Shown here: piece after piece, positions 1 to 8,569 of the stretch | Layout of the letters: every line of letters begins with the position of its first letter | How positions within the stretch are numbered: position 1 is the first letter of the stretch | Assembly: GCA_964627305.1 (NCBI GenBank) | Contig: CAZVHP010000011.1 | Span: 27,461 to 91,460 of the forward strand | Source of the DNA: WJKG01 sp964627305 | GTDB taxonomy: Bacteria > Zixibacteria > MSB-5A5 > GN15 > FEB-12 | Direction of reading: 5' to 3' | DNA length: 64,000 bases | The notes under the pieces: model-generated | Seen by the model: only the letters and a program-made list of their open reading frames with translations | Told to the model about the DNA's origin: nothing | Databases searched by the model: none | Translations under genes and position numbers: made by a program

Positions 1-23
1 CAGTGCATTGATCCGTCAGGCGG

Positions 24-45
24 AAACAGGCATAGCCTGTTTTTT
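24..45 (+). terminator. Rho-independent terminator of an upstream gene
   Basis: An 8-bp perfect stem (AAACAGGC / GCCTGTTT, loop ATA) merges into a run of T residues. It would end a plus-strand transcript entering from the left of the window. The rest of the first 157 bases holds no gene that I can support. Confidence 0.7.
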
Positions 46-157
46 GTGGATTGCCGCCGGTGCGGCTCGTAGATTCCCCAGGTGATGATTGAGATGACCC
101 AATCCGGGCTGCGCCCGGGTTGCACTGGAGGAGGCACACGCTTCAGCAGCGTGTAAC

Positions 158-2047
158 ATGTTGCGTCAATCCAAATACTTGATTGCCCTGGGACTGCTTG
201 CCCTGCCGCTGGTGGTTGTGTCCGGCACTCAGGATCCTGCGCTGTACCCCAGACTCATGATCCTGTCCGGGATGATTGCAATCGTCAGCCTCCTCACTTG
301 GTCTTCGGGGCGCCGTCAGCTCCTGCCCGTCGATTCCGGCATGAGTGGTCCTTTGTGGTGGCTGGTGTTGGCCTACCCGATCGTTATGCTCATGACCATG
401 CCCGGCAGCCGCGTCCCCTCAGAATCTCTGCTGGTAGTGCTCATAGTCTCGTTATGGGCCGGGCTGGTGGTACTGCTGAATTTGACGCTCCGGCTCAGCC
501 CCGAGGCCATGCGCCTTTGGGTTCGAGCGGTTGTTCTGCTTTCGATCATCCTTCCGTTGATAGCACTGCTGCAGTACTACGACCTCGCCTTCACCGGACT
601 GCCCGCCGCCAGCCCACCCTCAGCCACGATGGTCAACCGCAATCTGCTGGCCTCGGCCCTGGTACTAATGCTCCCGATCGCAGCCCTGAACCTGTACCGC
701 TCGACTGGCCTGTGGCGGAACTTCAGCAGCGTGGCTATTGCCCTGCAGGTGTCCGTGATCATCCTGACCAACTCCCGAAGCGGCTGGTTGGCGCTGGTGA
801 TCATCCTGCCCCTTGTCATAGCAGTGGGGTGGCGCATGTCGGTCTCGCGCGGTCTTGACATCATTACCCGTCTGGCATACGCATCGGGCTGGAAGACGAT
901 CCTTGTTATCGGTCTGACAGCGGCGGTGCTGTTCGCGACACCCTGGCTGCGACGCGCCGATCAGGACTCAGTCGCCGCTCGCCTGGCCGGTGTCGTCCAC
1001 ACCGATCAGGGATCGGTTGCGGAGCGTCTGCTGCTGTGGGATCGTACGATGAAGATGTACCTTGATCATCCCGCCGCAGGAGTCGGCCCCGGTCAATGGA
1101 AATTGCATATCAACCACTACGGCGCCGCCGGGTTGCGCTCAGCCGACGGGCAGATCCTGTTTCAGCGCCCGCACAATGACTATCTTTGGATCCTCGCCGA
1201 GAACGGCCCCCTGGGACTGCTGGCTTATCTGGCCCTTCTGGCCGGCTTTCTTGCCGCCGGCTGGCGCATATTCAAGGACGCCCCTCAGCCTGAGTTGAAA
1301 CTGACCGGAGCCTTGCTCGGCCTGGTGATTCTCGCTTTCGCCATTGATTCGACTTTCAGCTTCCCCCGCGAGCGCGTTGTCCACCTCGTCCTGGTCGCAC
1401 TGGCGATGGCCGGCTTGTGGTCCGTCATTCCCTTCGGCTCTGCCTCTTCTCAACCCGGACTTGGACGCAAGGCGAACACCACTCTGTTCGTGCTGATTCT
1501 GCTGGGTGCCGCCGCGCTGCTGGTCGGTTATAGCCGACTCAACTCCGACCGACTCATTGTGCAGGCTATCGCCGAACGCGACCGGTCCAACTGGCCCGAG
1601 GTGACCGCTCTTGCCCGGCAAGCCGAGACGCCGCTGGCCACTATCGACCAGAGTGCCACTCCCTATGCCTACTATGCCGGCCTGGGGCTATACGGCTACG
1701 GCAGGATTCCCGATGCCCTGGAGGCCTTTCAGAGAGCCTATGATGTCAATCCGTACCATCTTCACGTGATCAACAGCCTGGCGACCTGTTATGAGGCGAT
1801 GGGACAGCACCGCGAATCAGCCCACTACTTCGAGGAAGCTCTGGCCATCTCGCCGACCTTCCAGCCCGCGCTGCTGAACTACGCTGCCACGCTCTACAAT
1901 GTCGGTCAGTACCAGCGTGCACTCCGACTCATCTCCCTCGTCGATCCGAAAGTCAATCCCCGGCGTTATAACGAATACAAGACCAGTATTGAAGCCATGT
2001 TGTCCGACACAACAGCCGTCGATACCACCACCGGCATCGAGCCATAG
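158..2047 (+). CDS. O-antigen ligase/polymerase family membrane protein with C-terminal TPRs
   Basis: This 629-residue protein has about a dozen hydrophobic segments over residues 1-430, the layout of the WaaL/Wzy (Wzy_C, PF04932-like) family that ligates or polymerises surface glycans at the inner membrane. The family region around residues 290-360 includes GVGPGQW and RPHNDYLWILAENGPLG, whose Arg-Pro-His-Asn-Asp run matches the HNDYL signature of the family. After a last membrane segment near 445-460, residues 480-615 form TPR-like helical pairs (AYYAGLGLYGYG, ATCYEAMGQHRES). The start is the first ATG of the frame; a GGAGG lies about 25 bases upstream, so the ribosome site is not decisive. 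It precedes tilS by 39 bases. Whether it is a ligase or a polymerase cannot be told from sequence. Confidence 0.85.
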   Translation: MLRQSKYLIALGLLALPLVVVSGTQDPALYPRLMILSGMIAIVSLLTWSSGRRQLLPVDSGMSGPLWWLVLAYPIVMLMTMPGSRVPSESLLVVLIVSLWAGLVVLLNLTLRLSPEAMRLWVRAVVLLSIILPLIALLQYYDLAFTGLPAASPPSATMVNRNLLASALVLMLPIAALNLYRSTGLWRNFSSVAIALQVSVIILTNSRSGWLALVIILPLVIAVGWRMSVSRGLDIITRLAYASGWKTILVIGLTAAVLFATPWLRRADQDSVAARLAGVVHTDQGSVAERLLLWDRTMKMYLDHPAAGVGPGQWKLHINHYGAAGLRSADGQILFQRPHNDYLWILAENGPLGLLAYLALLAGFLAAGWRIFKDAPQPELKLTGALLGLVILAFAIDSTFSFPRERVVHLVLVALAMAGLWSVIPFGSASSQPGLGRKANTTLFVLILLGAAALLVGYSRLNSDRLIVQAIAERDRSNWPEVTALARQAETPLATIDQSATPYAYYAGLGLYGYGRIPDALEAFQRAYDVNPYHLHVINSLATCYEAMGQHRESAHYFEEALAISPTFQPALLNYAATLYNVGQYQRALRLISLVDPKVNPRRYNEYKTSIEAMLSDTTAVDTTTGIEP

Positions 2048-2086
2048 GCATGCGAGAGCCTTGCTGAACTGAGTAGTGAGATTACC

Positions 2087-3469
2087 ATGCCCCTGCTGAA
2101 GCCTGTCTCACAGACAATCGACCGCCACTGCCTGATCAGCAGTGATCAGCGGCTGCTCGTAGCCCTCTCCGGCGGCACCGATTCTGTGTGCCTCCTGCAC
2201 CTGCTCAAGCGCCTCGCCCCCCGTCGGAGATGGCAATTGCTGGCCGTGCATGTCAACCACCGTATTCGACCCGGCACCGCCGACAGAGACCAGACCTTCT
2301 GTGCAAGGCTCTGCGCCTCCTGGGATATTCCCCTGCTGGTTGAAACGCGCGACATTCCTGCTCTCGCGCGCGCCCGCAAGGCTGGCCTGGAACAGACGGC
2401 ACGGGACATCCGCTACGAGATATTCGAACAGGTAGCGGAGGAGCAGGGCTGCGCCCACATCGTGTTGGGGCACCACGCCGACGATCAGGCCGAAACCGTC
2501 CTGCTGCGCATCATCAGGGGAACCGGCACCGATGGCCTTACCGGTATCCCCATCAAGCGAGGCAAGATCGTGCGACCGTTGCTCGCTGTCTCGCGGGTTC
2601 TTCTGGAGGACTATCGGGATCACCATAGCCTGCCGTACTGCGAGGATGAAACCAACCAACTGCTGACCTATGACCGCAACTACTTGAGAAACGAGTTGCT
2701 CCCGCAGATACGAGACCGACTGAATCCCCGGGTCAATCGTGCTTTGGTTGCTCTTTCAGAAATCGCCGCTGACGATGTCGCGGCGTTGAACGAGCTGGTC
2801 AACCGGGCAACAGCAAAAACGCGCAGAGTCACGCCTGGGGGCAAGATAGAGCTTGCTATCGACAAACTTTGCACTTATGATAGAGCTGTCCGTCGCAGAG
2901 TGCTAAGGCGTTGTGTGGCAGAGCTTTTGGGTGATCCTCGAGGTGTTGATCGAGTCGTCATCCAGCGGCTGGAGCGTCTGGTCGACGACATTGGCAAGCC
3001 GGTGGCACTGCCCGGCCGTACGCGGGCTGAACGAGTCGGTTCGTTGCTGGTGCTGCATCATATCAGGCGCGCTGACTGGGAGATACCGGTCGCAGGGCGC
3101 AGGACGCAGTTGCCCGGGATGCACCTGACCTTGGTTTGTCGCGAGCAGGCATACGAGGGTCAGAAGATTCCTCGTATTCGCCGTGCCCGGCAGGTGACTT
3201 TGGATAATGAGAAACTTTCCGGTCAATTGTCAGTACGGACTATACGAGATGGGGATCGGTTTGTACCGTTTGGCATGACCGGAAACAAGAAAGTTGGCGA
3301 TTATCTGACTGATTGCAAGATTCCGGCGGTCTACCGTGATGAAATCCCGGTAGTCTGTGACCAGAAAGGAATTGTCTGGCTGGTCGGGTTTGAAATCGCC
3401 GAGCGAGTGAAGGTCCATCGCGCAACACAAGAGGTGATGAAACTTGAAATCATCCGACATCAACGCTGA
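2087..3469 (+). CDS. tilS: tRNA(Ile)-lysidine synthetase
   Basis: TilS uses ATP and lysine to convert C34 of the tRNA-Ile CAU anticodon to lysidine, switching codon reading from AUG to AUA; it is a cytoplasmic essential enzyme. The N-terminal PP-loop motif SGGTDS is at residues 28-33, followed by GHHADDQAETVLLRIIRGTG near 126-145, a hallmark of the family. The C-terminal domain (about 380-450) has the RDGDRFVPFGMTGNKKVGDY block typical of the TilS C-terminal substrate-binding domain. Length 460 is normal for the long form. It overlaps hpt by 26 bases, and tilS-hpt-ftsH is a gene order conserved in many bacteria, which supports all three calls. Confidence 0.96.
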   Translation: MPLLKPVSQTIDRHCLISSDQRLLVALSGGTDSVCLLHLLKRLAPRRRWQLLAVHVNHRIRPGTADRDQTFCARLCASWDIPLLVETRDIPALARARKAGLEQTARDIRYEIFEQVAEEQGCAHIVLGHHADDQAETVLLRIIRGTGTDGLTGIPIKRGKIVRPLLAVSRVLLEDYRDHHSLPYCEDETNQLLTYDRNYLRNELLPQIRDRLNPRVNRALVALSEIAADDVAALNELVNRATAKTRRVTPGGKIELAIDKLCTYDRAVRRRVLRRCVAELLGDPRGVDRVVIQRLERLVDDIGKPVALPGRTRAERVGSLLVLHHIRRADWEIPVAGRRTQLPGMHLTLVCREQAYEGQKIPRIRRARQVTLDNEKLSGQLSVRTIRDGDRFVPFGMTGNKKVGDYLTDCKIPAVYRDEIPVVCDQKGIVWLVGFEIAERVKVHRATQEVMKLEIIRHQR

Positions 3470-3995
3470 GCCACGCCTGAAGTTCGAGCGGTTGCTGGAA
3501 GCTGAGAAGATCGAGCGCCGGGTACGCGAACTGGGCAGGCAGATCACCAAGGACTACAGGGGCAAGGCCCCCTTGCTGCTTGGCATCCTGAAGGGTTGTG
3601 TTGTCTTCCTGGCCGACCTGATGCGGCATATAGAGTTGCCCCTGGAGGTGGAATTCATCTCTGCCGAGTCCTACCGCCACGGTTCCGCCCCGGAGGCCGA
3701 GATCAGGATCAATCGCAATTCGCAGATTTCACTGAAGGGCCGCGATGTTCTCATTGTCGAGGGAATCGTCGACAGCGGTCGCACGGCCGCGACCATCCTC
3801 GGGAGTGTCCGCAAGGAGGAACCGGCCTCAGTGGAGGTTGTTACATTGATAGACAAACCGGCCAGTCGACGCATGGAGGTGCGTCCGAAGTATGTCGGGT
3901 TTAAGATCGGCAATGAGTTTGTCATCGGCTACGGCCTCGACAATACTCAGAAATTCAGGAACCTGCCGTACATTGGGCGCATTGCTGATGAATGA
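3444..3995 (+). CDS. hpt: Hypoxanthine phosphoribosyltransferase
   Basis: This type I phosphoribosyltransferase salvages hypoxanthine/guanine with PRPP to IMP/GMP. The fold is recognisable from LLLGILKGCVVFLADL (residues 45-60), FISAESY (71-77), the PRPP-binding loop VLIVEGIVDSGRTA (102-115), and VGFKIGNEFVIGYGLD near 150-165. Translation starts at TTG, preceded by GAGGTG seven bases upstream, inside the end of tilS. In the PRPP loop the usual Glu-Asp pair (VEDIIDSG) reads Glu-Gly, losing one of the two acidic residues that normally hold the ribose hydroxyls; the general-base Asp 110 is retained. The protein is 183 residues, the usual length. Operon context with tilS and ftsH supports hpt. 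Confidence 0.92.
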   Translation: MKSSDINAEPRLKFERLLEAEKIERRVRELGRQITKDYRGKAPLLLGILKGCVVFLADLMRHIELPLEVEFISAESYRHGSAPEAEIRINRNSQISLKGRDVLIVEGIVDSGRTAATILGSVRKEEPASVEVVTLIDKPASRRMEVRPKYVGFKIGNEFVIGYGLDNTQKFRNLPYIGRIADE

Positions 3996-4136
3996 TGTCA
4001 TAGGAGCGATGTCAACGGCGTCACCCGGCCTGGCACCGTCAAGGCGGCCGGTTGGGCCGCCGATAACCTGTAGAAAGTGTATGGCTGAGGCGCGCATCGT
4101 GAATTTTCAGCCGATGAGGACAGTATAAAGATCATA

Positions 4137-6137
4137 ATGACTGACTTTCCCGACAACAAGAAGCCCCTGCACTTCGGTCCCCCAACCCCCCGTGACAAGC
4201 GTGGAAATCGAGATAAACGCGGTGGCGATGGTTCCGGCAAGGATCCCATGCAGTGGCGCGGTGCCGGACGAACGGTGTTGTTCTGGGTTGCCCTGTTCCT
4301 TGTGTTCGCCGTCCTGGTGTCCTTGTGGGGTAACCTTTCTCGCGATGCGGTCGAGATCAACTATACCGAATTCATGAAGGAAGTGGAGAACGGCAACGTT
4401 GCCGAGGTCACCTTCACCGATCGTTCCATTCAGGGGCTGCTGAGAGATCCGAAGACCTTTCCCTCGGCCAATACACCCAATGCGTTCACGAAGTTCACAA
4501 CCCGGATTCCGTTCGCAGATACCAACTACGAACTGGTCAATCGTCTGTACCGATCCGATGTGCGCATAATCGCCAAGGACCAAAGCCCGTCTATCTTCCA
4601 CTATCTGGCCACCATCGGACCCTGGCTGCTTCTGATTCTTATCTGGCTGTTTTTCATTCGCCAGATGCAGGGTGGTGGCGGCGGACCGCGGGGCCTGTTC
4701 TCCTTCGGCAAGAGTAAGGCCAAGCTACTGACCGATGAACACCCCAAGGTCACCTTTGGGGATGTCGCCGGAGCCGATGAGGCCAAGGAAGAACTACAGG
4801 AAATCATCGAATTCCTGAAGGAACCGGGCAAGTTCCAGAAACTCGGCGGCAAGATCCCCAAGGGAGCGCTGCTGCTTGGCCCGCCGGGAACAGGCAAGAC
4901 TCTGCTGGCGCGGGCTGTAGCCGGCGAGGCGGGCGTACCCTTCTTCAGCATGTCCGGCAGTGACTTCGTCGAGATGTTTGTAGGCGTCGGGGCCAGCCGC
5001 GTCCGCGATCTGTTTGATCAGGGCAAGCGCAACGCACCATGTATTATCTTCATTGATGAAATCGACGCTGTCGGGCGACACCGTGGCGCCGGCTTGGGTG
5101 GGGGACACGATGAACGCGAGCAAACACTTAATCAGCTTCTGGTCGAGATGGATGGCTTTAGCGCTAACGAGGGCGTGATTCTCGTCGCCGCGACCAACCG
5201 TCCCGACGTTCTTGATCCCGCACTCCTGCGGCCCGGACGCTTTGATCGCCAGATTGTCGTCGGGACTCCCGATGTCAACGGCCGCAAGGGGATACTCGAC
5301 GTACACACGCGCAAAATCAAGATGTCCGAGGATGTCGACCTTGAGGTGCTCGCCCGGGGTACTCCCGGAATGTCCGGCGCCGATCTGGCGAATATGGTCA
5401 ACGAGGCAGCCCTGCTGGCCTCGCGCCGCGACCGCGAATCGGTCACCATGGATGACTTCGAGGAAGCCAAGGACAAGGTGTTGATGGGTTCTGCCCGCAG
5501 GTCGATGGTCATTTCTGATAGAGAAAAAGAGATGACCGCCTATCACGAGGCCGGTCACGCTCTTGCCGCCAAGTTCCAGAAAGACTTCGACCCCATTCAC
5601 AAGGTCACTATTATTCCTCGTGGCATGGCCCTCGGCGTGACTCAGGCGCTGCCGATGGACGAGCGCCACACCTATCCCCGTGAATACCTCGAAAAGATGC
5701 TTGTCTTCATGATGGGGGGGCGGGTCGCCGAAATGCTCGTCTTCAATCACTACACGACAGGCGCTGGCAATGACCTCGAGCGTGCCACCAAGCTGGCCCG
5801 CAAGATGGTGTGCAATTGGGGCATGTCCGACAAGCTCGGACCAGTCACCTTCGGCAAGACCGATGAGCATGTCTTCCTCGGCAAAGAGATGGCGCAGTCC
5901 AAGGACTATTCCGAAGCCACTGCCCAGGTCATCGACTCCGAAATCCGACGCATCATCGAGGAAGCCGAGGACAAAGCCACCCGCACACTGTCTGAGAACA
6001 TCGATAAGCTGCACGCTCTGGCCAGAGCGCTGCTGGAGCGTGAAACCGTCGACAGCCGCGAGGTGGATGAGATCATCGGCACAACTCCCGGCGATCCGGA
6101 AGAGATAGAGACTCCGGCTCCCCCGCCAAAAGTGTAA
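4137..6137 (+). CDS. ftsH: ATP-dependent zinc metalloprotease FtsH
   Basis: FtsH is the membrane-anchored AAA+ protease that unfolds and degrades damaged membrane and regulatory proteins. Two transmembrane segments (about residues 45-65 and 155-176) flank a short periplasmic domain. The AAA module carries Walker A GPPGTGKT at 248-255, Walker B IIFIDEIDAVGR near 303-314 and the second region of homology (RPGRFDRQI). The zinc site HEAGH is at 470-474, and the third ligand Asp lies in NDLERAT near 545. The C-terminal tail is Pro/Glu-rich. It follows hpt after 141 bases without other genes; a TATAAA stands 8 bases before the ATG, so a very short leader is possible, but no convincing -35 is present. 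A strong terminator follows. Confidence 0.98.
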   Translation: MTDFPDNKKPLHFGPPTPRDKRGNRDKRGGDGSGKDPMQWRGAGRTVLFWVALFLVFAVLVSLWGNLSRDAVEINYTEFMKEVENGNVAEVTFTDRSIQGLLRDPKTFPSANTPNAFTKFTTRIPFADTNYELVNRLYRSDVRIIAKDQSPSIFHYLATIGPWLLLILIWLFFIRQMQGGGGGPRGLFSFGKSKAKLLTDEHPKVTFGDVAGADEAKEELQEIIEFLKEPGKFQKLGGKIPKGALLLGPPGTGKTLLARAVAGEAGVPFFSMSGSDFVEMFVGVGASRVRDLFDQGKRNAPCIIFIDEIDAVGRHRGAGLGGGHDEREQTLNQLLVEMDGFSANEGVILVAATNRPDVLDPALLRPGRFDRQIVVGTPDVNGRKGILDVHTRKIKMSEDVDLEVLARGTPGMSGADLANMVNEAALLASRRDRESVTMDDFEEAKDKVLMGSARRSMVISDREKEMTAYHEAGHALAAKFQKDFDPIHKVTIIPRGMALGVTQALPMDERHTYPREYLEKMLVFMMGGRVAEMLVFNHYTTGAGNDLERATKLARKMVCNWGMSDKLGPVTFGKTDEHVFLGKEMAQSKDYSEATAQVIDSEIRRIIEEAEDKATRTLSENIDKLHALARALLERETVDSREVDEIIGTTPGDPEEIETPAPPPKV

Positions 6138-6166
6138 CCGAACAAGTCACAACGCACGATCTGCAT

Positions 6167-6190
6167 AAGGGACACCCCCCGGTGTCCCTT
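6167..6190 (+). terminator. Terminator after ftsH
   Basis: A perfect 10-bp inverted repeat AAGGGACACC / GGTGTCCCTT with a CCCC loop lies 30 bases after the ftsH stop. Stem strength suggests a transcription stop for the plus-strand operon, although the following T-run is short (CCTTCT). The remaining bases to 6333 hold nothing I recognise. Confidence 0.75.
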
Positions 6191-6333
6191 CCTTCTGCAT
6201 GTCATTCGCCGGGGCTTCCCTGACCGAATGCCGGTTGCCTGTCGAACCGGACCCGCACCAGGTCAAACCAAAGTGCCTCCGGAGGTGTTGGCCTCATATA
6301 TACGGAAGTGATGTGAGTGCTTCTGGTTCAATC

Positions 6334-7506
6334 TCACCGGCAGTGCCGAGTGAGCACATCGACAACGCAATCGCAGATGTAGTCAACATCCTTCAAGGGC
6401 AGAGTCGGGTATATGGGCAGTGATACGACACGACGTGTCGCCCAGGCGGCGTTGGGGAAGAACTGCGGCGACAGGCCCAGGTGGGTGCGATAGTAAGACA
6501 GGTCGAACATCCCCTGGTAGTGTACGCCGCACTCTACCGAGCGGGCAGCCATGAGGCGAATGAAGCGATCACGGTCTGTCTTCAGTCGTGACAGACGCAG
6601 CTTGATGATGAACAGGTGCCAGGACGGCTCCGCGTTGTCCGCTACGAACGGCAATTCTATGATATCCTGCAACGCGGCGAGATTCCGGAAGTAGCGCTCG
6701 GCGATCTTGCGACGTTTTGCCTGATCGTTCTCGAAGCTGGTCAGTTGTCCCAAACCTATGGCTGCATGGACGTCGGACAGATTGGCCTTCATTCCGAGGG
6801 CTCGGATGTCATAGGCCCGCGAGCTCTTTTTCCGGCGTTCGTGGGCGGTGCGGGTCATCCCCTGCCGGGACAGCAGTCTTACGGCCTCGGCAAACTGCTT
6901 GTGGCGCGTGAGGACCATACCTCCCTCGCCACAGGTGAGATTCTTGGTGCTGTAGAAAGAGTGTACAGCGACATCGGCAAAGGCCGCAACAGACTTGCGG
7001 CCGACACTGGCGCCCACTGAGTGGGCGGCATCGGCCATAAGCGGCAGGCGATAGCGGTCGCACAGGGCTGCCAGCTTCGGGTAGTCGCACGGATGACCGG
7101 CGATATCGACCGGCATGATGGCCAGGGTGGACGTCGATAGCTTGCGTTCGACTTCATCGGAGTCGATGTTGAGAGTAACGGGGTCGATATCGGCGAAGAT
7201 CGGTCTGGCGCCGGTACGCATAATCGCAGCTGCTGTGGCCGCAAAGGTCAGTGGAGTTGTGATGACTTCAACCCCCTGCCGGGCGTTGACAGCTCGCAGG
7301 GCCAACTCCAGACCGGCTGTGGCAGAACTGACCGCGACCGCATAGCGAACCCCGCTGAGCTTCGCGATGGCCTTCTCGAACTCATCGGCATTGGGCCCGG
7401 TCGACAACCAGCCGGAGTCAAGTGTCCGGCGAACAAGCCGCTTGGTAGCCGCGTTGAGTTTCAAATCGAACAGCGGAATCGTTTTCTTCGTCTTAGCGCG
7501 CGCCAT
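6334..7506 (-). CDS. DegT/DnrJ/EryC1/StrS-family sugar aminotransferase
   Basis: PLP-dependent aminotransferases of this family install an amino group on nucleotide-linked keto-sugars used for O-antigens and other surface glycans. At 390 residues the protein has family length. The PLP phosphate/ring region reads SSATAGLELALRA near 80, the Asp block ADAAHSVGA near 160, and the Schiff-base Lys sits in FYSTKNLTCGEGG near 190. It is the last gene of the minus-strand polysaccharide operon and overlaps the upstream glycosyltransferase gene by 14 bases, so the two are probably co-translated. The substrate sugar cannot be read from sequence; a second paralogue lies two genes upstream in the same operon. 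Confidence 0.9.
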   Translation of the reverse strand: MARAKTKKTIPLFDLKLNAATKRLVRRTLDSGWLSTGPNADEFEKAIAKLSGVRYAVAVSSATAGLELALRAVNARQGVEVITTPLTFAATAAAIMRTGARPIFADIDPVTLNIDSDEVERKLSTSTLAIMPVDIAGHPCDYPKLAALCDRYRLPLMADAAHSVGASVGRKSVAAFADVAVHSFYSTKNLTCGEGGMVLTRHKQFAEAVRLLSRQGMTRTAHERRKKSSRAYDIRALGMKANLSDVHAAIGLGQLTSFENDQAKRRKIAERYFRNLAALQDIIELPFVADNAEPSWHLFIIKLRLSRLKTDRDRFIRLMAARSVECGVHYQGMFDLSYYRTHLGLSPQFFPNAAWATRRVVSLPIYPTLPLKDVDYICDCVVDVLTRHCR

Positions 7507-8551
7507 GAACCAACCTGTCGTATAGGCTTGTCATCATATCCAGCGAGCGATCCCACGTGTAATGTGAACGGACGAAACTGTGTGCATTATCTCCCAACTG
7601 TTGCAGAAGTTGAGGGTCGGTGGCAAGTTTAATTATGGCCTCGGCAAGGTCCGAAACGTTGTCTGCGGGCACTATCAGGGCGGTTTCACCCCGGCGGGCT
7701 ACCTCGGCTATACCGCCGACGTTGCTGGTGATGGCCGGCCGGCCCAGCGCAGCGGCCTCGAGCACGGCGACACCGAATGACTCGCGGCGAGAGGGCATTA
7801 CTATCGCGTGGTGTCGGGCAAGGAATGCGGACATGTCGCCGGGGTCAACCCATCCGGGGAAGGTGACGGCCTTGTCGAGAGCGAGCTGTGCAGCTCGCTT
7901 CTTCAGCTGCTCGGTCATGGGGCCTTGCCCCGCCAGCGAGAGGCTGACGTCGTGACCTTGTCCTCTGACCAGACCGACCGCCTCCAGTGCCACCTCCGGG
8001 GCATAGCGGGGCCGGTGGTGCTTAATGAATGCCAACCGAAGCGGATACGCCGGAAGCGGGGGAGTGATGGCCGGGACGGCAACACCAAATGGTATCGTGG
8101 TCAGCTTGCCGGCCACCGACCCCTCAAGCGCTGTTGTCTGGTCCGCCAGGTATCGAGAGGTGGCCGTAACGTGGTCGGCCTGGCGCAGAATGCGCCGCAC
8201 CAGCCATCGCCTCAAGGGCCTGCCGGCCAGTTCGACAACATCGGTTCCCCAGGCCGATACAACGAACGGATGCACCTTCGAGCGCATCCCCAACAGCCAG
8301 TGGCCGACAGAGTAGTGGGCATGGACGAGATCGGCGCGAAACTCGCGCACGAGACGCGTCGCGCGCGCGGCCTGTTGGAGGTAGGAGAACCAGCCGTGTC
8401 GCGGCAGGATGGCAGTATCGATGCCATCAATGGCCGTGCCTCCGAACGAAATCAGGCGCACCTCCAGACCGCGTTCGGACAACCCGCGCACCCAGCGCAT
8501 GATGTGCACTGAATCCGCCCGGCCCAGTATGGCAACCCGTCGGCAGGCCAC
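7493..8551 (-). CDS. GT4-type glycosyltransferase
   Basis: This 352-residue protein has the GT-B fold of the GT4 family: an N-terminal acceptor half beginning GRADSVHIMRWVRGL and a C-terminal donor half with VTFPGWVD, the EX7E-like segment SRRESFGVAVLEAAALGRP near 260 and the following NVGGIAEV. It would transfer a sugar from a nucleotide donor to the growing lipid-linked glycan on the cytoplasmic face. Translation starts at GTG. It lies between two sugar aminotransferase genes in one operon, which suggests that it adds an amino-sugar to a surface polysaccharide; donor and linkage are unknown. Confidence 0.88.
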   Translation of the reverse strand: MACRRVAILGRADSVHIMRWVRGLSERGLEVRLISFGGTAIDGIDTAILPRHGWFSYLQQAARATRLVREFRADLVHAHYSVGHWLLGMRSKVHPFVVSAWGTDVVELAGRPLRRWLVRRILRQADHVTATSRYLADQTTALEGSVAGKLTTIPFGVAVPAITPPLPAYPLRLAFIKHHRPRYAPEVALEAVGLVRGQGHDVSLSLAGQGPMTEQLKKRAAQLALDKAVTFPGWVDPGDMSAFLARHHAIVMPSRRESFGVAVLEAAALGRPAITSNVGGIAEVARRGETALIVPADNVSDLAEAIIKLATDPQLLQQLGDNAHSFVRSHYTWDRSLDMMTSLYDRLVHGAR

Positions 8552-8569
8552 AATCAGCTCCCGGCGGCG

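Noticed and set aside
4101..4136. Leaderless sigma-70 promoter for ftsH
   Set aside because: A TATAAA stands 8 bases before the ATG, but no -35 element is recognisable at 16-18 bases.
4794..6014. A 406-codon minus-strand frame antisense to ftsH
   Set aside because: FtsH is certain; the frame has only low-complexity mirror sequence.
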